Below, one piece after another: positions 43,975-52,250 of a DNA stretch of 64,000 bases. The translations under genes were made by a program, and so were the position numbers. Position 1 is the stretch's first letter; every line of letters begins with the position of its first letter. The notes below the pieces were generated by a model. That model did not search any database. It saw only the letters and a list, made by a program, of their open reading frames with translations, and had not been told where the DNA came from. The DNA comes from Diplocloster agilis. GTDB taxonomy: Bacteria; Bacillota; Clostridia; Lachnospirales; Lachnospiraceae. Location of the stretch: the NCBI RefSeq assembly GCF_019042275.1, contig NZ_JAHQCW010000024.1:29559-93558 (forward strand), written 5' to 3'.

Positions 43975-44826
43975 CTATCCCTTGACCGCTCCCGATGTCA
44001 TGCCGCTGACAAAATATTTCTGCAGGAACATAAAGACAATTACCAACGGGATACTGGATATCACAGACGCCGCCATCATGTCATTCCACATCACGCGTTC
44101 CCCATTCAACGATGTGATTCCTATCGTGATGGTCTGCATATTTGCCTGAGTGGTCAGGATACTGGTAAACATATACTCATTCCATCCGGTGATAAAGGAA
44201 AAGATCGCCACAGACGCGATACCGGGCAGCGTAAGCGGCATGATCACCTTCAGGAACGTCTGGAACCTGCTGCAGCCATCTATGATCGCCGCCTCATCCA
44301 GTTCCAGCGGGATAGATTTGAAAAAGCCCATCATCATCCAGGTGGCAAACGCGACGGAAATGGAGATGTATACCAGAATCATGCCGATATATGTATTCAA
44401 AAGCCCCAGGGATTTGATAACATTGTAAAAGGGCACTAACAGCATGACCGAAGGGAACATCTGCGTCACCAGCAGGAATGACATAAAAGCGTTTTTCCCG
44501 CGGAATTCAAACCGGGTCACCCCGTATCCTGCAAAACAAGCACAGATGACGATCAGGATCGTGGAACACAGAGTATAGATCACCGTATTCTTCAGCTGCA
44601 TCAGGAAGGGATAATCCTTGAAAAATCTTTGATAGGCCACCAGGGACGGAGTCTCCGGAATCCAGCGCGGAACCGCTGCCACCATCTCCGAGTCAATTTT
44701 AATTGATGTGGAGATCATCCACAGAATCGGAAGCAGGACAATCACGCAGAAGAACAGCATAATAATCACAGCGCCTGTATTTCCCTTCCGTTCCAGTTTT
44801 CCGCTCTTCACTTTCTTCTTATTCAT
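43975..44826 (-). CDS. Carbohydrate ABC transporter permease, MalG type (second cassette)
   Basis: 283 aa; the ATG at 44826 overlaps the end of the MalF-type gene by 8 nt and has AGGAGG 10 nt upstream. Six TM segments and the EAA loop ELDEAAIIDGCSRFQTFLKV. It forms the channel with the preceding permease. Like the first cassette, there is no ATPase gene nearby. Confidence 0.92.
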   Translation of the reverse strand: MNKKKVKSGKLERKGNTGAVIIMLFFCVIVLLPILWMISTSIKIDSEMVAAVPRWIPETPSLVAYQRFFKDYPFLMQLKNTVIYTLCSTILIVICACFAGYGVTRFEFRGKNAFMSFLLVTQMFPSVMLLVPFYNVIKSLGLLNTYIGMILVYISISVAFATWMMMGFFKSIPLELDEAAIIDGCSRFQTFLKVIMPLTLPGIASVAIFSFITGWNEYMFTSILTTQANMQTITIGITSLNGERVMWNDMMAASVISSIPLVIVFMFLQKYFVSGMTSGAVKG

Positions 44827-45709
44827 CGCGCAACAACCTCCTGTACAGCTTACTGATCGCCAGGCAGACAACAAATACCACTACGGACATGGCCGCCGCC
44901 TTGCCGAAATCGAAAAACTCAAAAGCTGTCTTATAAATGTCGATACTGATCAAAGAGGTCTCCTGACCCGGTCCGCCGTTGGTCAGCACCCACGCCATCG
45001 TATAGTGCTTAAACCACCATACCGTGTCCAGTACCAGCGTGACTGTCAAAACGCTTTTCAGGCTGGGCAAAGTAATATACAGGAATTCCTGCCATTTGCT
45101 GACACCGTCCACTCTGGCCGCTTCATACAGGGTCTTGTCGATATTCTGCAGTCCAGCCAGGATCATGGTCATAACCATCGGATAACCCTTCCAGATACAG
45201 ACGAACACCAGCATCATAAACGCATATTCTTTGGACCCCAGCCAGGAGATGGGTTCCGACGTCAATCCGACGGTCATCAATACATGATTCAGCAGTCCGT
45301 ACAGTGGGTTGAAAATCCATTTGAAGATCAACGCGATAACCGCTTCCGGAAACAGCCAGGGCAGCAGCAGGATGCTGCGGAAGATTGCCATCCCCCGGAT
45401 ATTCCGGTTCAGCGCATGGGCCAGTATGAATCCAATCAGAAAATGCCCGCCGACCACTAGGATCGAAAATTTTAACGTCAGTAAAATTATTTTATAAAAA
45501 TTCAGGTCGGTCAGAATGCTTTTGAAGTTTAAGATTCCAACGAAGTCCCATTTATTTACCAGGTTCGTATCAAAGAAACTGATATAAACTCCGTAAAGCA
45601 ACGGGTAGATAATCAGCACAAACATGGTAATAAGCGCCGGAAAGATAAAATAGTATCCCGTCTTATTAAAACTTATGTTAGCTTGCTTTCTATTCCTACT
45701 TTTTCTCAT
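44819..45709 (-). CDS. Carbohydrate ABC transporter permease, MalF type (second cassette)
   Basis: 296 aa. The N-terminal TM is at about 16-38 (GYYFIFPALITMFVLIIYPL). The EAA loop reads TLYEAARVDGVSKWQEFLYI. It is separated from the binding-protein gene by a 77-nt gap with a hairpin, the same layout as in the first transport cassette. It couples the substrate channel to a shared ATPase encoded elsewhere. Confidence 0.92.
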   Translation of the reverse strand: MRKSRNRKQANISFNKTGYYFIFPALITMFVLIIYPLLYGVYISFFDTNLVNKWDFVGILNFKSILTDLNFYKIILLTLKFSILVVGGHFLIGFILAHALNRNIRGMAIFRSILLLPWLFPEAVIALIFKWIFNPLYGLLNHVLMTVGLTSEPISWLGSKEYAFMMLVFVCIWKGYPMVMTMILAGLQNIDKTLYEAARVDGVSKWQEFLYITLPSLKSVLTVTLVLDTVWWFKHYTMAWVLTNGGPGQETSLISIDIYKTAFEFFDFGKAAAMSVVVFVVCLAISKLYRRLLRDE

Positions 45710-45738
45710 ATTTCCCCAAACCTACCTATCATCGGTAA

Positions 45739-45778
45739 GTGAAGTGGAGTTTGGCAGGTATCGCAGACTCCACTTCAC
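45739..45778 (-). promoter_or_regulatory. Intercistronic hairpin between binding protein and permease genes
   Basis: Perfect 12-nt arms GTGAAGTGGAGT (45739-45750) and ACTCCACTTCAC (45767-45778) with a 16-nt loop. No U-run follows on the minus strand. The same position relative to binding protein and permeases as the hairpin at 1895-1940 suggests a shared way of lowering permease expression. Confidence 0.7.
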
Positions 45779-45786
45779 ATCACATT

Positions 45787-47148
45787 TTATTTATTATTTT
45801 CAGCCAGAATCGCTTCCGTTTTCTCTTTTACCACTTTCATGGCGTCTTCCACGGACTGGCCGGTTCCCATGATATTGCTGTAGGCTTCTCCTGCCACATC
45901 CAGAAGTTCCACGTATCCCGGGAATACAGGCTGTTTGTAAGGTTTATCCAACATGGCAACATATCCCTTGAAGATTTCCTGATTAAACATTTCGTCCTGC
46001 ATCACGTCTTTTTGGGTCGGCATTCTTCCGGTACCCTCCGCAAATTTCAGGATATTTTCCGGAAGGAGTGTAAATTTCAAATATTCCAGCGCCTCTTCCT
46101 TATGCTCAGAGGTGGCGGAGATCGCATATCCTCCGATTCCGGTGGCGGAGCAGGATGTGGTTCCTGTAGGCAGCATACAGCTTGCCATCTTTTCTCCCAC
46201 TTCCGGGTTCTGGCTCTTAATCACGCCGATCGCGTTGGAACCGGTAATCATCATGGCCGTCTTTTCAGTGGAGAAATAATTCACCGCTTCCGCATATCCC
46301 GTCTCCACCGCGCCGGGAGGCACCACACCGTATTCGTTATTCAGATCCGTAAAATATGTAAGGAAATTTTCAAATTCCGGAGAGGTAAAGCCGGATTCCC
46401 AGGTACCGTTGTTATCAACCACTTCATCCACGCCCCAGGTTCTGGACATGGCTACAAATCTGGATTCGCCGGAATTGTTTCTGGTTCCTACCATACTAAA
46501 GCCCCAGCGGTCGATCTTTCCGTCGCCGTCGGTATCCTTGGTCATCTTTTTCGCTGCTTCCAGGAATTCATCCCAATTCGAAGGGGGCTGAATCCCTTCC
46601 TCCTCAAACCAATCGGCCCGGTACAGCAATGCGGTCGGCGTACACAGCCAGGGGAACATCAGGATCTTATCCCCTACGCTTGCTTCATACAAAGCTCCCT
46701 CAAAATAAGTATTTACATATTCTTCTCCCATCATCGGACGAAGATCCTCGAAAATACCCATCTCCTCAAACTGGGCCAGCCAGGTCGGCTGTACGCCAAC
46801 CACATCCGGCAGGCTGTCTCCGGTGGCCAGGGTGATGATCTTTTTCTGCACATCATTGGTGGACATCGGAATAAACTCTATTTTAATGTTCGGGTTCTTT
46901 TCCATAAAATCGTCGGCAATCTCCTGTTCGATCGCCCCTTCGACTTTCTCACCCATCATACCCGACATTACCTGGATGGTGATCGGTTCTCCGTCTGCTT
47001 TGCCACTGTCACTTTTTTCATCACCGCCCTGGGCTTCCTGCCCGGCCGGAGTCTGCGCCGGTTCCTCCGTCTTGCTTCCACATCCGGTAAATAAGGCGGC
47101 AACCATGGTCATCGCCATCAAAACTGCTGTCAACTTTCTGTATTTCAT
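45787..47148 (-). CDS. Sugar-binding lipoprotein, first gene of the GH116/D-amino-acid operon
   Basis: 453 aa. Lipoprotein signal with FTGC lipobox, Cys23. The mature domain begins with an acidic linker, then ITIQVMSGMMGEKVEGAIEQ, and has LATGDSLPDVVGVQPTWLAQ and DTDGDGKIDRWGFSMVGTRN. It is the first gene of the long minus-strand operon, with its own consensus promoter and a predicted IclR operator in the leader. It captures whatever substrate the GH116/deacylase/dehydratase set degrades. Confidence 0.93.
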   Translation of the reverse strand: MKYRKLTAVLMAMTMVAALFTGCGSKTEEPAQTPAGQEAQGGDEKSDSGKADGEPITIQVMSGMMGEKVEGAIEQEIADDFMEKNPNIKIEFIPMSTNDVQKKIITLATGDSLPDVVGVQPTWLAQFEEMGIFEDLRPMMGEEYVNTYFEGALYEASVGDKILMFPWLCTPTALLYRADWFEEEGIQPPSNWDEFLEAAKKMTKDTDGDGKIDRWGFSMVGTRNNSGESRFVAMSRTWGVDEVVDNNGTWESGFTSPEFENFLTYFTDLNNEYGVVPPGAVETGYAEAVNYFSTEKTAMMITGSNAIGVIKSQNPEVGEKMASCMLPTGTTSCSATGIGGYAISATSEHKEEALEYLKFTLLPENILKFAEGTGRMPTQKDVMQDEMFNQEIFKGYVAMLDKPYKQPVFPGYVELLDVAGEAYSNIMGTGQSVEDAMKVVKEKTEAILAENNK

Positions 47149-47166
47149 TTTTCTTCCTCCTGTCTC

Positions 47167-47184
47167 GGTTCTTATATACGAACC
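47167..47184. promoter_or_regulatory. Predicted IclR-type operator in the leader of the binding-protein operon
   Basis: GGTTCTTATATACGAACC is a near-perfect palindrome (GGTTC/GAACC arms). It lies about 23-40 nt downstream of the predicted transcription start. A related site (47492-47509) lies in front of the divergent IclR gene. Confidence 0.65.
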
Positions 47185-47213
47185 ATAATTGCAAATACGT
47201 ATTTTGTACCTTC

Positions 47214-47242
47214 ATATTAACCAAAGTCCGCACACATGTCAA
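47214..47242 (-). promoter_or_regulatory. Consensus promoter of the GH116/D-amino-acid operon
   Basis: On the minus strand TTGACA (47237-47242), 17-nt spacer, TAATAT (47214-47219). It precedes the binding-protein gene with an untranslated leader of about 60 nt. Confidence 0.75.
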
Positions 47243-47455
47243 CCCCTAAGATAAAATTCGACAAATTGTTTAAAAAGCAGTTCCGCTGTTTATTCATATT
47301 TTCCAAACCACTGTGTATCCTTACCTAATATTATGCGTGTACGCGCGCATAAAAGTTTGAATGCAGGCACACACATCGGACAATGCGCAAATCTGGTTTT
47401 TCCCTATGCTTTACCTATATAGAAACTATAAATTACAGCCATTTTCTTTTTGGTG

Positions 47456-47484
47456 TTGACAGCTATTTTTATTCGTGTTATATT
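47456..47484 (+). promoter_or_regulatory. Consensus promoter of the IclR-kinase-aldolase operon
   Basis: TTGACA (47456-47461), 17-nt spacer, TATATT (47479-47484). The predicted start of transcription falls at the edge of the operator at 47492-47509. The first gene begins 61 nt after the -10. Confidence 0.7.
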
Positions 47485-47491
47485 GTCCATG

Positions 47492-47509
47492 AGTTCGTAT
47501 ATAAAACCA
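47492..47509. promoter_or_regulatory. Predicted IclR-type operator at the regulator's own promoter
   Basis: AGTTCGTATATAAAACCA matches the reverse complement of the site at 47167-47184 at 14 of 18 positions, with the core GTTCGTATATAA identical. It overlaps the predicted transcription start, as expected for autorepression. Confidence 0.55.
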
Positions 47510-47545
47510 TTGTTCCCAAATACATTTATAGGAGATGATCTTTAC

Positions 47546-48328
47546 ATGCCGGATAAAGCTCAGCACATGCCCACACTCAGAGTTACAAAAATGTTAAAAA
47601 CCATTTCAGATTCCCCCCATGGATTAACCCTTACGGAAATCACAGAGTTAAACAACATGCCGAAGAGCAGCCTGTTCCCCATCGCCCATACCCTGGTGGA
47701 GGAAGGTTTCTTAAATTATGATGCCGCAACCGGTAGGTTTACTCTGGGTCTGGAGTTATTTGAGATTGGAAATAAATTCCTGAACCAGTTTGATATTATG
47801 GAATATATCAAGCAGCAGATGGACAGCATCGTGAGCATATGTAATGAGACTTGCCACTTCGCCGTATTGAGCGGAGGAGACGTGTTATATATACATAAAG
47901 TAGATTCCCATGAGCCGATCCGGATGTATTCGTCGGTCGGTAAAAGGCTGCCCGCCTACGGCACCGGTCTGGGGAAAGCCCTGTTATGCACCCACTCCCT
48001 TCCGGAACTGCAGAAGCTTTACCCGGACGGCTTAAAACCACTGACCGAAAATACCATCACAGATATCCGTTGTCTGGAAGAGCAGTTAAAAACTATCCGT
48101 CAGAATGGGGTGGCCTTTGAAAAGGAAGAATCCAACCTGCATGTACAGTGTATAGCCGTCCCTCTCCTGAAAGACGGCAAACCATTGGCCGCCTTAAGCG
48201 TAGCAATTCCGGTTTTCCGCGCAACCGGGGAACATCTGGATCTGATCGAAAAGTTACTGGTGGGAACCAGAAAAAATATTGAGCAGGTCCTCTCTACCAT
48301 GGACTTCCCATTAGAAAGTCTAATATAG
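47546..48328 (+). CDS. IclR-family transcriptional regulator (KdgR-like)
   Basis: 260 aa; the ATG at 47546 follows AGGAG and starts a protein of normal family length, whereas the upstream frame is unconserved. Winged helix at about 10-65 (LTEITELNNMPKSSLFPIAH). The IclR effector domain follows with SVGKRLPAYGTGLGKALLC and the C-terminal SVAIPVFRATGEHLDLIEK. Relatives such as KdgR sense 2-keto-3-deoxy acids, and the next two genes use exactly such acids. It is divergent from the transporter operon, with matching palindromes at both promoters. Confidence 0.9.
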   Translation: MPDKAQHMPTLRVTKMLKTISDSPHGLTLTEITELNNMPKSSLFPIAHTLVEEGFLNYDAATGRFTLGLELFEIGNKFLNQFDIMEYIKQQMDSIVSICNETCHFAVLSGGDVLYIHKVDSHEPIRMYSSVGKRLPAYGTGLGKALLCTHSLPELQKLYPDGLKPLTENTITDIRCLEEQLKTIRQNGVAFEKEESNLHVQCIAVPLLKDGKPLAALSVAIPVFRATGEHLDLIEKLLVGTRKNIEQVLSTMDFPLESLI

Positions 48329-48349
48329 CAGAAATGAGGTGTGCAACAA

Positions 48350-49297
48350 ATGCCTGAACTAATCACTCTGGGGGAAACTATGGTCTGTTTTACCCCGGAA
48401 AATAACGAGCCGCTGCAGTATGCCCATACCTTTGAAAAAAGAATCGCCGGCGCAGAGAGCAACGTAGCGATCGCGGCCGCCCGCCTGGGCCATAGCAGCG
48501 GCTGGATCAGCAAACTTGGAAATGATCCGTTCGGTTCCTATATAAAGAATACGATACGGGGCGAAGGCGTGGATGTATCAGGGGTCCGCATACACAGCCA
48601 GAACCCCACCGGTCTGATGTTCAAACAGATTTGTGACAGCTGCGAAAGCGTAATTACCTATTACCGGCAAAACTCCGCCGCCAGCACCCTGACTCCCTCC
48701 GATCTCAATCCGGAATATTTCCGGGGCTGCAGAATCTTCCATACAACCGGCATAAACTCCGCCATCAGCCAGAGCGCCCATGAAACGGTTAAGGCCGCCA
48801 TACAGACGGCAAAAGCGGCCGGCTGTATGGTCAGTTTCGATCCCAATGTCCGTCTGAAGCTGTGTACCAGGCAAAAGATACGCGGCCTGCTGCTGGAAAT
48901 TATCCGTTATTCTGATATCCTGCTTTTGGGCTTGGATGAGGCGGAGATTCTGTTTGACACGAGAGAACCGGAAGAAATCTTTCTGCGGGTTTTCGGTCTG
49001 GGCGTCCGTTTCATAGGTCTTAAAATGGGCGATCAGGGCGCTTATGCGGCTGATCCGGAAACCTCCTTCTTCTGTCCTACTTTTCCGGCCAGAAAGGTGG
49101 ATTCCATCGGGGCCGGGGATGCCTTTAACGCCGGATTCCTGACCGGGCTGCTGGAAGGCAGGTCCCTGGAAGATTGTGGATTGTATGGAAGCGCTATGGG
49201 CGCCATGGCTGTCATGTCGAAAGGAGATTTTGAGAATCTTCCGGACAGAAACGGCCTGGAATCGTTCCTGAGCGGAAGCCTGTTGATTACCAGATAG
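48350..49297 (+). CDS. kdgK: 2-keto-3-deoxygluconate kinase-like PfkB sugar kinase
   Basis: 315 aa from the ATG after GAGGTG; an alternative GTG lies 3 codons upstream. The N-terminal TLGETMVCFTPENN and RIAGAESNVAIAAARLGHSS, and the C-terminal VDSIGAGDAFNAGFLTGLL with the catalytic Asp, are typical of KdgK. It phosphorylates 2-keto-3-deoxy-gluconate or galactonate to the 6-phosphate. It is 21 nt after the regulator and 11 nt before the aldolase. The dehydratase of the divergent operon would supply its substrate. Confidence 0.88.
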   Translation: MPELITLGETMVCFTPENNEPLQYAHTFEKRIAGAESNVAIAAARLGHSSGWISKLGNDPFGSYIKNTIRGEGVDVSGVRIHSQNPTGLMFKQICDSCESVITYYRQNSAASTLTPSDLNPEYFRGCRIFHTTGINSAISQSAHETVKAAIQTAKAAGCMVSFDPNVRLKLCTRQKIRGLLLEIIRYSDILLLGLDEAEILFDTREPEEIFLRVFGLGVRFIGLKMGDQGAYAADPETSFFCPTFPARKVDSIGAGDAFNAGFLTGLLEGRSLEDCGLYGSAMGAMAVMSKGDFENLPDRNGLESFLSGSLLITR

Positions 49298-49308
49298 GAG
49301 GTAGTAAA

Positions 49309-49941
49309 ATGAACGCAGAGATAAAACAGCAGATCATAAATCATAAAATCGTATCCATTGTGCGGGGTATTCCAAAAGACAGTCTGATACCGGTGATGGA
49401 TGCCCTCTGCCGGGGCGGTATCCGCTGTGTGGAAATAACGCTGAATACACCCGGCGCCCTGCAGATGATCCAGCAGGCCAAGGAAGCTTATGGTTCCCGA
49501 ATGCTGGTGGGAGCCGGTACCGTTATGGATAAACCTTCTGCGGTAAACGCGGTATTTGCCGGCGCCGACTTTATTTTATCCCCGGTCCTGGACTTGGAGG
49601 TAATTGAGGTATGCCACAGCTATTCCCGGGTGGCTGTTCCGGGCATTATGACTCCCACAGAAGCCCAGACGGCCTGGAAGGCCGGAGCGGATATCATCAA
49701 GCTCTTCCCCGCCGCCTCACTGGGGACCGATTATGTCCGCAATCTCCTGGGGCCTATGAGTGAACTGGATATTATGGCCGTGGGCGGAATCTCCGCCGAT
49801 AATCTGACAGCCTTTCTGGAAAATGGCGTTTGCTGTTTTGGAATCGGCGGTGAACTGGTCAACAAAAAACTGGCGGCTGCCCATGATTTTGAATCCATCA
49901 CACACAGGGCCAGGACTTTTGTGGAATTGGTACAACAGTAA
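49309..49941 (+). CDS. eda: KDPG/KDPGal aldolase
   Basis: 210 aa. The class I aldolase has KIVSIVRGIPKDSLIPVMDA, the Glu-containing IRCVEITLNTPGA strand, VGAGTVMDKP and the Schiff-base Lys in GADIIKLFPAAS. It splits 2-keto-3-deoxy-6-phospho-gluconate (or galactonate) to pyruvate and glyceraldehyde-3-phosphate. AGGAGG precedes the ATG at 7 nt. It completes the aldonate route and is followed by a terminator. Confidence 0.92.
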   Translation: MNAEIKQQIINHKIVSIVRGIPKDSLIPVMDALCRGGIRCVEITLNTPGALQMIQQAKEAYGSRMLVGAGTVMDKPSAVNAVFAGADFILSPVLDLEVIEVCHSYSRVAVPGIMTPTEAQTAWKAGADIIKLFPAASLGTDYVRNLLGPMSELDIMAVGGISADNLTAFLENGVCCFGIGGELVNKKLAAAHDFESITHRARTFVELVQQ

Positions 49942-50027
49942 TAGCAAAAACAAGTATCATAGAATTCGTGTGCCGGTCCCCTGCTATTCAAATTTCCTCA
50001 GCACTGCATCGGATACATGATAGAATT

Positions 50028-50066
50028 CAGGAAGCACCTCGTGGATAGGGGCTTCCTGTCATTTTA
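50028..50066 (+). terminator. Rho-independent terminator of the regulator-kinase-aldolase operon
   Basis: CAGGAAGC / GCTTCCTG arms around a 15-nt loop, then TCATTTTATTT. It ends the plus-strand operon. The 353-nt gene-free stretch 49942-50294 holds otherwise only AT-rich sequence, presumably with the promoter of the next gene. Confidence 0.75.
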
Positions 50067-50294
50067 TTTGGCAGGGGTATAACGATTCTTATCCGAAGTT
50101 TATAAATAATTTAGAATAATTTATATTTTATCTATTGATTTATTTCTTTAAAATCTGCATTATGTTAGATACAAACATCTTTTATGATGCAGGGCAGTTC
50201 TCGCCTTGCTCTGATTCCCCAATCTCATCACTCATTGATATCACTTTCACGTAACCCTTCTTGATAAAATCATCATTTATACAGGAGAAAAAAT

Positions 50295-51209
50295 ATGTCC
50301 GAGAATCCCTTACCGGTCACCGCCTATAAGGACAGAATGTTTATCCATCTGTTTTCCGACAAGAACCGGTTGTTACAATTGTATAATGCCGTTCGGGGTA
50401 CCCATTATGAGAATCCGGAGGATATCGATGTGAACACCCTGGAAAATGTCCTCTTTATGAACATGAAAAATGACCTGTCCTTCGCATTTCATGAAGAATT
50501 ATCCTTATATGAACATCAGAGCAGTATGAATCCCAACATGCCGCTTCGGGGCCTTTTGTACATCGCCAGGTTATATGAAAAATTAACAAAAGGTATGGGC
50601 ATCTATTCCACAAGGTTAATTCCCCTTCCAAACCCGAACTTCGTAGTTTTTTATAATGGGCTGGAAGAAATGCCTCCGGAATGTATCATGAGACTCTCCG
50701 ATGCTTATCAGATCCCGTCGGAAACTCCCCTGTTGGACTTCCAGGTCAGAATCATAAATATTAATTATAAGGAAAATATGGAATTTCTTGATAAATGCCC
50801 GATATTGAAAGAATACAGTTATTTCGTAGATCTGGTCCGTAACTATCGGCAGAGTTTGCCGTTGCAGGAAGCGATCCGTCAGGCTATAATAAAAAGTAAG
50901 GAAAACAATGTCTTAAAAGATTATCTGGAACAGCATGGTTCGGAGGTGGAAAATATGCTGATGACGGAATACAGCCGTGAGATGGATATTGCAGTGAACC
51001 GCAGAGAAGCAGAAGAGGATGGCGAATTAAAAGGGCGAATAGAAAGTATCTTTATACTGCTGTCGGATTACAAAATACCAAAAATGTTGGAACGCCGAAT
51101 CAGAGCAGAAAAGGACACCGAACTTTTGAACAAATGGATGAAGGCAGCCGCAAAAGCGTCTTCGCTGCAGGAATTCAGAGAATTGGCCGGTCTAACACAG
51201 ACACGCTGA
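50295..51209 (+). CDS. PD-(D/E)XK nuclease-family protein, Rpn/transposase-like
   Basis: 304 aa. MFIHLFSDKNRLLQLYNAVR, the acidic MKNDLSFAFHE and the LSLYEHQSSMNPNMPLRGL (Glu-x-Gln) motif are the catalytic core of the PD-(D/E)XK family transposase/Rpn group common and multi-copy in Lachnospiraceae. The C-terminal half is charged helical (MLMTEYSREMDIAV and so on). Rpn proteins promote RecA-independent recombination; the role of these Firmicutes copies is unknown. No terminal repeats were seen, so it is treated as a solitary gene. AGGAG precedes the ATG at 7 nt. Confidence 0.82.
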   Translation: MSENPLPVTAYKDRMFIHLFSDKNRLLQLYNAVRGTHYENPEDIDVNTLENVLFMNMKNDLSFAFHEELSLYEHQSSMNPNMPLRGLLYIARLYEKLTKGMGIYSTRLIPLPNPNFVVFYNGLEEMPPECIMRLSDAYQIPSETPLLDFQVRIININYKENMEFLDKCPILKEYSYFVDLVRNYRQSLPLQEAIRQAIIKSKENNVLKDYLEQHGSEVENMLMTEYSREMDIAVNRREAEEDGELKGRIESIFILLSDYKIPKMLERRIRAEKDTELLNKWMKAAAKASSLQEFRELAGLTQTR

Positions 51210-51244
51210 CATCTACAATAAATGACAACTACGGAGGAATATTT

Positions 51245-52228
51245 ATGATACGTTTGGCAATTATCGGCACCAATAAAATAACACGGCGTTTTCTGGACGC
51301 CGTGCAAAAGACGGAACTGCTTCAGTTAACCGGCGTCTATTCCCGCACCATGGAAAAGGCGGTCGAATTCGGAACAGAATTCGGAGCGGTGAAATTCTAC
51401 GACCGGCTGGAGGCCTTAGCTTCCGACCCTGAGATCGACGCGGTCTACATCGCCAGCCCGAATTACTGTCACTGCGAACAGGCGGTCACGCTGATGCAGG
51501 CCGGCAAGCATGTGATGGTGGAAAAACCCGCCGCATCCAATTTTGCCGAATTTAACAGGATGGCCGAGACCGCCCGGCAGAATCATGTGATCCTGCTGGA
51601 AGCCATGCGTTGTGTGATAGATCCGGCCTTCGATCTATTGGCGGCGCATTTGGACGACATCGGACAGATCCGCCAGGCGACTTTTCAGTATTGTCAGTAT
51701 TCTTCCCGTTATGACAACTACAAAAACGGTATCATCGAAAACGCGTTCCGGCCGGAGCTGTCCAATGGTTCTTTGATGGATATCGGCGTTTACTGCGTGC
51801 ATCTGATGGCGAAGCTCTTCGGTATGCCGAAAAAAATACAGGCGGATGCCGTTTTCCTGCCAAATGACATCGACGGCGCCGGGACGATCCTGGCCCATTA
51901 TGACGGTTTTCAGGTACAGCTGGTCTATTCGAAAATATGCGACAGCTTCGTTCCAAGCCAGATCATGGGGGAAAAGGGCGCGCTTACGTTCCTGGAGCTT
52001 CCCAACATCCACGACATCGGTCTGGTCTTAAGAAACGGCGAACAGAAGCGCCTTCCGCTTCGGAAGGATTCCAACAACATGCTGTATGAGGCCATCCGCT
52101 TTGCGGAAATGATAAACGGAAAGGATCTGGCAGGCTGTGAGGAATGTCTCAGAGTTACCGGTATGGAAATGCAGATTATGGACGAGGCCCGCAGACAGAC
52201 CGGGTTGGTTTTTCCGGCAGACCGTTAG
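51245..52228 (+). CDS. Gfo/Idh/MocA-family oxidoreductase
   Basis: 327 aa from the ATG after GGAGGAATATTT; a longer frame overlaps the previous gene and is discarded. The Rossmann fold opens MIRLAIIGTNKITRRFLDAV, and the cofactor motif HVMVEKPAASNF supplies the catalytic Lys. A C-terminal (alpha/beta) domain has NGSLMDIGVYCVHLMAKLF. It is an NAD(P)-dependent dehydrogenase on a sugar, inositol or similar. It converges with the PfkB gene, only 22 nt between stops. Confidence 0.88.
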   Translation: MIRLAIIGTNKITRRFLDAVQKTELLQLTGVYSRTMEKAVEFGTEFGAVKFYDRLEALASDPEIDAVYIASPNYCHCEQAVTLMQAGKHVMVEKPAASNFAEFNRMAETARQNHVILLEAMRCVIDPAFDLLAAHLDDIGQIRQATFQYCQYSSRYDNYKNGIIENAFRPELSNGSLMDIGVYCVHLMAKLFGMPKKIQADAVFLPNDIDGAGTILAHYDGFQVQLVYSKICDSFVPSQIMGEKGALTFLELPNIHDIGLVLRNGEQKRLPLRKDSNNMLYEAIRFAEMINGKDLAGCEECLRVTGMEMQIMDEARRQTGLVFPADR

Positions 52229-52250
52229 CAATCAGGAATCGTTACCAGAA

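Noticed and set aside
45739..47094. 451-codon plus-strand frame across the second binding-protein gene
   Set aside because: The opposite strand encodes a full lipoprotein with signal and consensus promoter; the plus frame is a shadow.
50295..51209. Insertion sequence carrying the PD-(D/E)XK gene
   Set aside because: No terminal inverted repeats or target duplication were found at its borders.
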